A stretch of DNA of 52,645 nucleotides from Candidatus Gastranaerophilales bacterium (GTDB lineage Bacteria > Cyanobacteriota > Vampirovibrionia > Gastranaerophilales > Gastranaerophilaceae): the NCBI GenBank assembly GCA_944323395.1, contig CALUSI010000016.1:1-52645 (forward strand), in the 5' to 3' direction. This document shows positions 49,983-52,645 of this stretch, one piece after another. Every line of letters starts with the position of its first letter. Position 1 is the first letter of the stretch. A model generated the notes under the pieces. That model saw only the letters and a list, made by a program, of their open reading frames with translations. It was not told the origin of the DNA and did not search any database. Both the position numbers and the translations under genes were made by a program.

Positions 49983-52598
49983 TTATAAAGATTGTTTTAT
50001 TTCTTTTTCTATTTCGGACAGAACAGAAATTAGGTTAGTTTTATCTTTTCCTGCCCCTTGTGCATATTGTGGTCTGCCTCCGCCTTTACCACCTGTTTGT
50101 GAAGCCAGTTTGTTTACAATTTGTCCTGCATTTATTCCTTTTTTTACAAAAGAATCGCTTATCTTAACAACATAAGTGATTTTATCTTCATCAACAGATG
50201 CTAAAATGATTATGGATTCACCAAGTTTGGAAGCTAAAATTTCACTTCCAAGTTTGATAAGGTTTGCAGGGAATGCTTCCATTTGTGTGATAAATAATTT
50301 ACCGCCATTGACTTCTTGAGCTTTTGAAACAAATGATTGGAATTTTGTTTTTGCTTGTTCTGCTTTTAAATTTTCAACTTCCAATTGGAGGTTCTTATTA
50401 TCAACAGCAAGTTTCATTATTCTTTCACCAAGTTCTGATACAGGACATTTAAAGGCTTGTGTCATTTTATCTATGATATCAGATTTTTCACCTAAGAATT
50501 TTAATGCAGTATTTCCGCATACGGCTTCAATTCTTCTTGTGCCTGCCGCAACTGCACTTTCAGAGACAATTTTTGCAAGCCTTATTTTTCCCGTTGAACT
50601 TACGTGTGTACCACCGCATAGTTCTGAAGATATATTCCCAAATTTAACAACTCTTACGTTATCATCATATTTTTCTCCGAACAAAGCCATGGCTCCTGAT
50701 TTTTTTGCCATTTCTATATTCATGACTTCTGTATTTTGATTAATATCTTCGTTTATCCAATTGTTGATAATATCTTCGACTTCCTGAACTTCTTCTTTTG
50801 TCATTGCTCTTGGGAAAGTGAAGTCAAAACGAGTTCTGTTTTCTTCAACAAAAGAACCTGCTTGGTGTACTTCTTCACCTAATACTTTTCTTAATGCTGC
50901 TTGAATTAAATGTGCATTAGAGTGATGTATAGTTATTTCTTTCCTTCTTTCAATATCGATAGAAGCTTTTACAGAATCTCCAACTTTTGCTTCTCCGTTA
51001 ACCATTTGTACTCTGTGAACAAATAGTTTATTAACTTTAAAAGTATTTAAAACTTCAGCTTTAAAGTCTTTTCCTTCAATTATACCTGTATCACCGATTT
51101 GTCCGCCTGATTCTGCATAAAACGGTGTTTTATCAAGCATAATATCTATAAAGTCACCTGCTTCTATAATTGCAATAATTTTTGCTTCTGCTTCTGTTTG
51201 ATTGTAGCCTACAAAATTGGTTGAACCAAATTTATTTTCTACATCAACATATACTAAATCATCAGTAAGACTGATTTTGTGTGCAGCTGATTTTGCTTTT
51301 TCTTTTTGTTTTTGCATTTCTTCTTTATAGCCTTCGGTATCAACGCTTACACCTTTTTCTGCGGCTATTTCTATTGTTAATTCAAGCGGAAAACCGAATG
51401 TATCATATAGTTTAAATGCATTTTCTCCGTCAATTCTGTTTGAGTTTTGGATTAAATCTTCTAATAATTTATAACCTCTGTCTAAAGTTATCTTAAATCT
51501 TTCTTCTTCTTGTTTTATTGTAGATTTAATTTTTTCAGCATTTTTCTCTAAATCAGGATATGTTTCTTTATATTGACTGATTACGGTATCTACTATTTCG
51601 CTTAAGAAAGGAAGTTCTAATCCTAGTAGTTTACCATGTCTTAAAGCTCTACGTAAAATCATTCTTAAAACATAGCTTCTTCCTTCATTACCCGGAGTTA
51701 CGCCGTCGTTAATCATAAAAGTTACACATCTTGCGTGGTCTGTTATTATTCTTAAAGAAATATCTGTTTTTGAATCTTTTTTATATGGTACCTTTGACAT
51801 TTCGGAAACTTTATCCAAAATTGGTTTTAAAAGGTCTGTTTCAAAAGTTGAATCTTTTCCTTGTACAACCATTGCAATACGTTCTAAGCCCATTCCGGTA
51901 TCTACGTTTTTCTTTTCTAATGGAGTTTGGTTTCCTTCTTCGTCTTGGAATAATTCTGTGAATACTAAGTTCCAAATTTCAACCCAACGGTCGCATTCAC
52001 ATGTTGCTATAGAACAATCATCGCTGCATTTTAAGTGTTCACCTAAATCGTAGTGAATTTCACTGCAAGGACCGCAAGAACCTGTAGCCCCGGGAGGACC
52101 CCAGAAATTGTCTTTTTTGCCTTTTCTTATTACACGTTCAGGTGCTACTCCAACATCTTTTGTCCATATATCATATGCTTCATCATCTGTTTCATATATA
52201 GTAATCCATAAACGTTTAGGATCTAATTTTAAGTAATTTGTTACAAAATCCCAACTCCAAGGAATAACTTCTTTTTTGTAATAGTCACCAAATGCAAAAT
52301 TACCAAGCATTTCAAAAAACGTGTGATGTCTTGGTGTTCTTCCTACATTTTCTATGTCAGAATCTTTTCCGCCTGCTCTTGCACATTTTTGACAAGACAC
52401 TGCTCTTGCAGGTTCAAATGGCGGTTTCTCTAAACCAAGATAATATGGTAAAAATTGCAACATACCAGCAGTTGTCAATAAAACTGTTGGATTATCCGGA
52501 ACCAAGCTTGAACTTGGAACTTCGGTTGATTGATGTTTATCTCTGAAAAATTCAATAAATGCTTTTCTTATTTCATTCCCTGTTAACGGAGTTGTCAT
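49983..52598 (-). CDS. alaS: Alanyl-tRNA synthetase
   Basis: 871 residues, full length. The class II catalytic domain has 'RHHTFFEMLGNFAFGDYYKK' and the acceptor-stem-binding domain follows. The editing domain has 'HHSNAHLIQAALRKV' (HxxxH) and 'CGGTHVSSTGKI' (third and fourth zinc ligands). A Gly-rich C-terminal C-Ala domain ends with 'GGKGGGRPQYAQGAG'. It charges tRNA-Ala and clears Ser/Gly mischarging. An AAGGA site precedes the ATG. Confidence 0.97.
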   Translation of the reverse strand: MTTPLTGNEIRKAFIEFFRDKHQSTEVPSSSLVPDNPTVLLTTAGMLQFLPYYLGLEKPPFEPARAVSCQKCARAGGKDSDIENVGRTPRHHTFFEMLGNFAFGDYYKKEVIPWSWDFVTNYLKLDPKRLWITIYETDDEAYDIWTKDVGVAPERVIRKGKKDNFWGPPGATGSCGPCSEIHYDLGEHLKCSDDCSIATCECDRWVEIWNLVFTELFQDEEGNQTPLEKKNVDTGMGLERIAMVVQGKDSTFETDLLKPILDKVSEMSKVPYKKDSKTDISLRIITDHARCVTFMINDGVTPGNEGRSYVLRMILRRALRHGKLLGLELPFLSEIVDTVISQYKETYPDLEKNAEKIKSTIKQEEERFKITLDRGYKLLEDLIQNSNRIDGENAFKLYDTFGFPLELTIEIAAEKGVSVDTEGYKEEMQKQKEKAKSAAHKISLTDDLVYVDVENKFGSTNFVGYNQTEAEAKIIAIIEAGDFIDIMLDKTPFYAESGGQIGDTGIIEGKDFKAEVLNTFKVNKLFVHRVQMVNGEAKVGDSVKASIDIERRKEITIHHSNAHLIQAALRKVLGEEVHQAGSFVEENRTRFDFTFPRAMTKEEVQEVEDIINNWINEDINQNTEVMNIEMAKKSGAMALFGEKYDDNVRVVKFGNISSELCGGTHVSSTGKIRLAKIVSESAVAAGTRRIEAVCGNTALKFLGEKSDIIDKMTQAFKCPVSELGERIMKLAVDNKNLQLEVENLKAEQAKTKFQSFVSKAQEVNGGKLFITQMEAFPANLIKLGSEILASKLGESIIILASVDEDKITYVVKISDSFVKKGINAGQIVNKLASQTGGKGGGRPQYAQGAGKDKTNLISVLSEIEKEIKQSL

Positions 52599-52645
52599 TT
52601 TATATTCCTTTTCTTACTTCTTCATAGAAATATTTTACAACAAAC

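Overview
The window looks like a chromosome segment of an AT-rich, Gram-negative-type anaerobe. My best placement is a gut Melainabacteria/Gastranaerophilales (non-photosynthetic Cyanobacteria). This is inferred from the gene mix: a [FeFe] hydrogenase end, ClpC, meso-DAP-type MurE, TonB/ExbB/ExbD, type IV pilin-like proteins, rubrerythrin, ThyX, SpmA/SpmB without other sporulation genes, and lineage-looking orphan proteins with an N-terminal 'VSFG' motif. TTG and GTG starts are common. No rRNA genes or CRISPR arrays are seen.

Layout. 1-1.6 kb: hydrogenase C-terminus and spmAB. 1.7-8.4 kb: accessory island anchored on the 3' end of tRNA-Leu(GAG). It is bounded by a 16-bp direct repeat of the tRNA end and built of tandem cassettes that share end sequences. 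Cargo is a DprA-like protein coupled to a long RecQ helicase with a phosphoribosyltransferase tail, a small membrane protein, and a Fic enzyme under an iteron-like operator array. Three copies of one small-protein family sit at the cassette right ends. No integrase is present. 8.4-20.2 kb: MscL with a zinc ribbon, prmC, rubrerythrin, tRNA-Glu, a short ThiE-like protein, an ECF sigma/anti-sigma pair, lipA, a PanE-like protein, clpC and two TPR proteins. 20.5-30.9 kb: a small HTH regulator, tlyA-tatD, hemW, rimI-bioY, mtnP-yggT, a pilin, rpmE, thyX, prfA and orphans. 31-41 kb: cell-wall cluster rsmH, an FtsL-like gene, ftsI, murE, gpsA and an OGT/SPINDLY-like glycosyltransferase, then a bifunctional penicillin-binding protein. 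41-46 kb: bioD, two related secreted proteins, and tonB-exbB-exbD-exbD. 46-52.6 kb: ispF-HAD-NUDIX, an orphan protein coupled to a 2-hydroxyacyl-CoA dehydratase-activator-like ATPase, a VSFG orphan, and alaS.

How the genes work together. The 31-41 kb block makes and polymerises peptidoglycan and supports division. prmC and prfA are enzyme and substrate in translation termination. bioY and bioD both serve biotin but lie apart. tonB-exbBD energises outer-membrane transport. The most novel material is the tRNA-Leu cassette array, followed by the activator-like pair at 48-49.5 kb and a set of genes whose start codons sit 6-7 nt after a -10 box, suggesting leaderless mRNAs. All assignments come from reading motifs and context; no database search was run.
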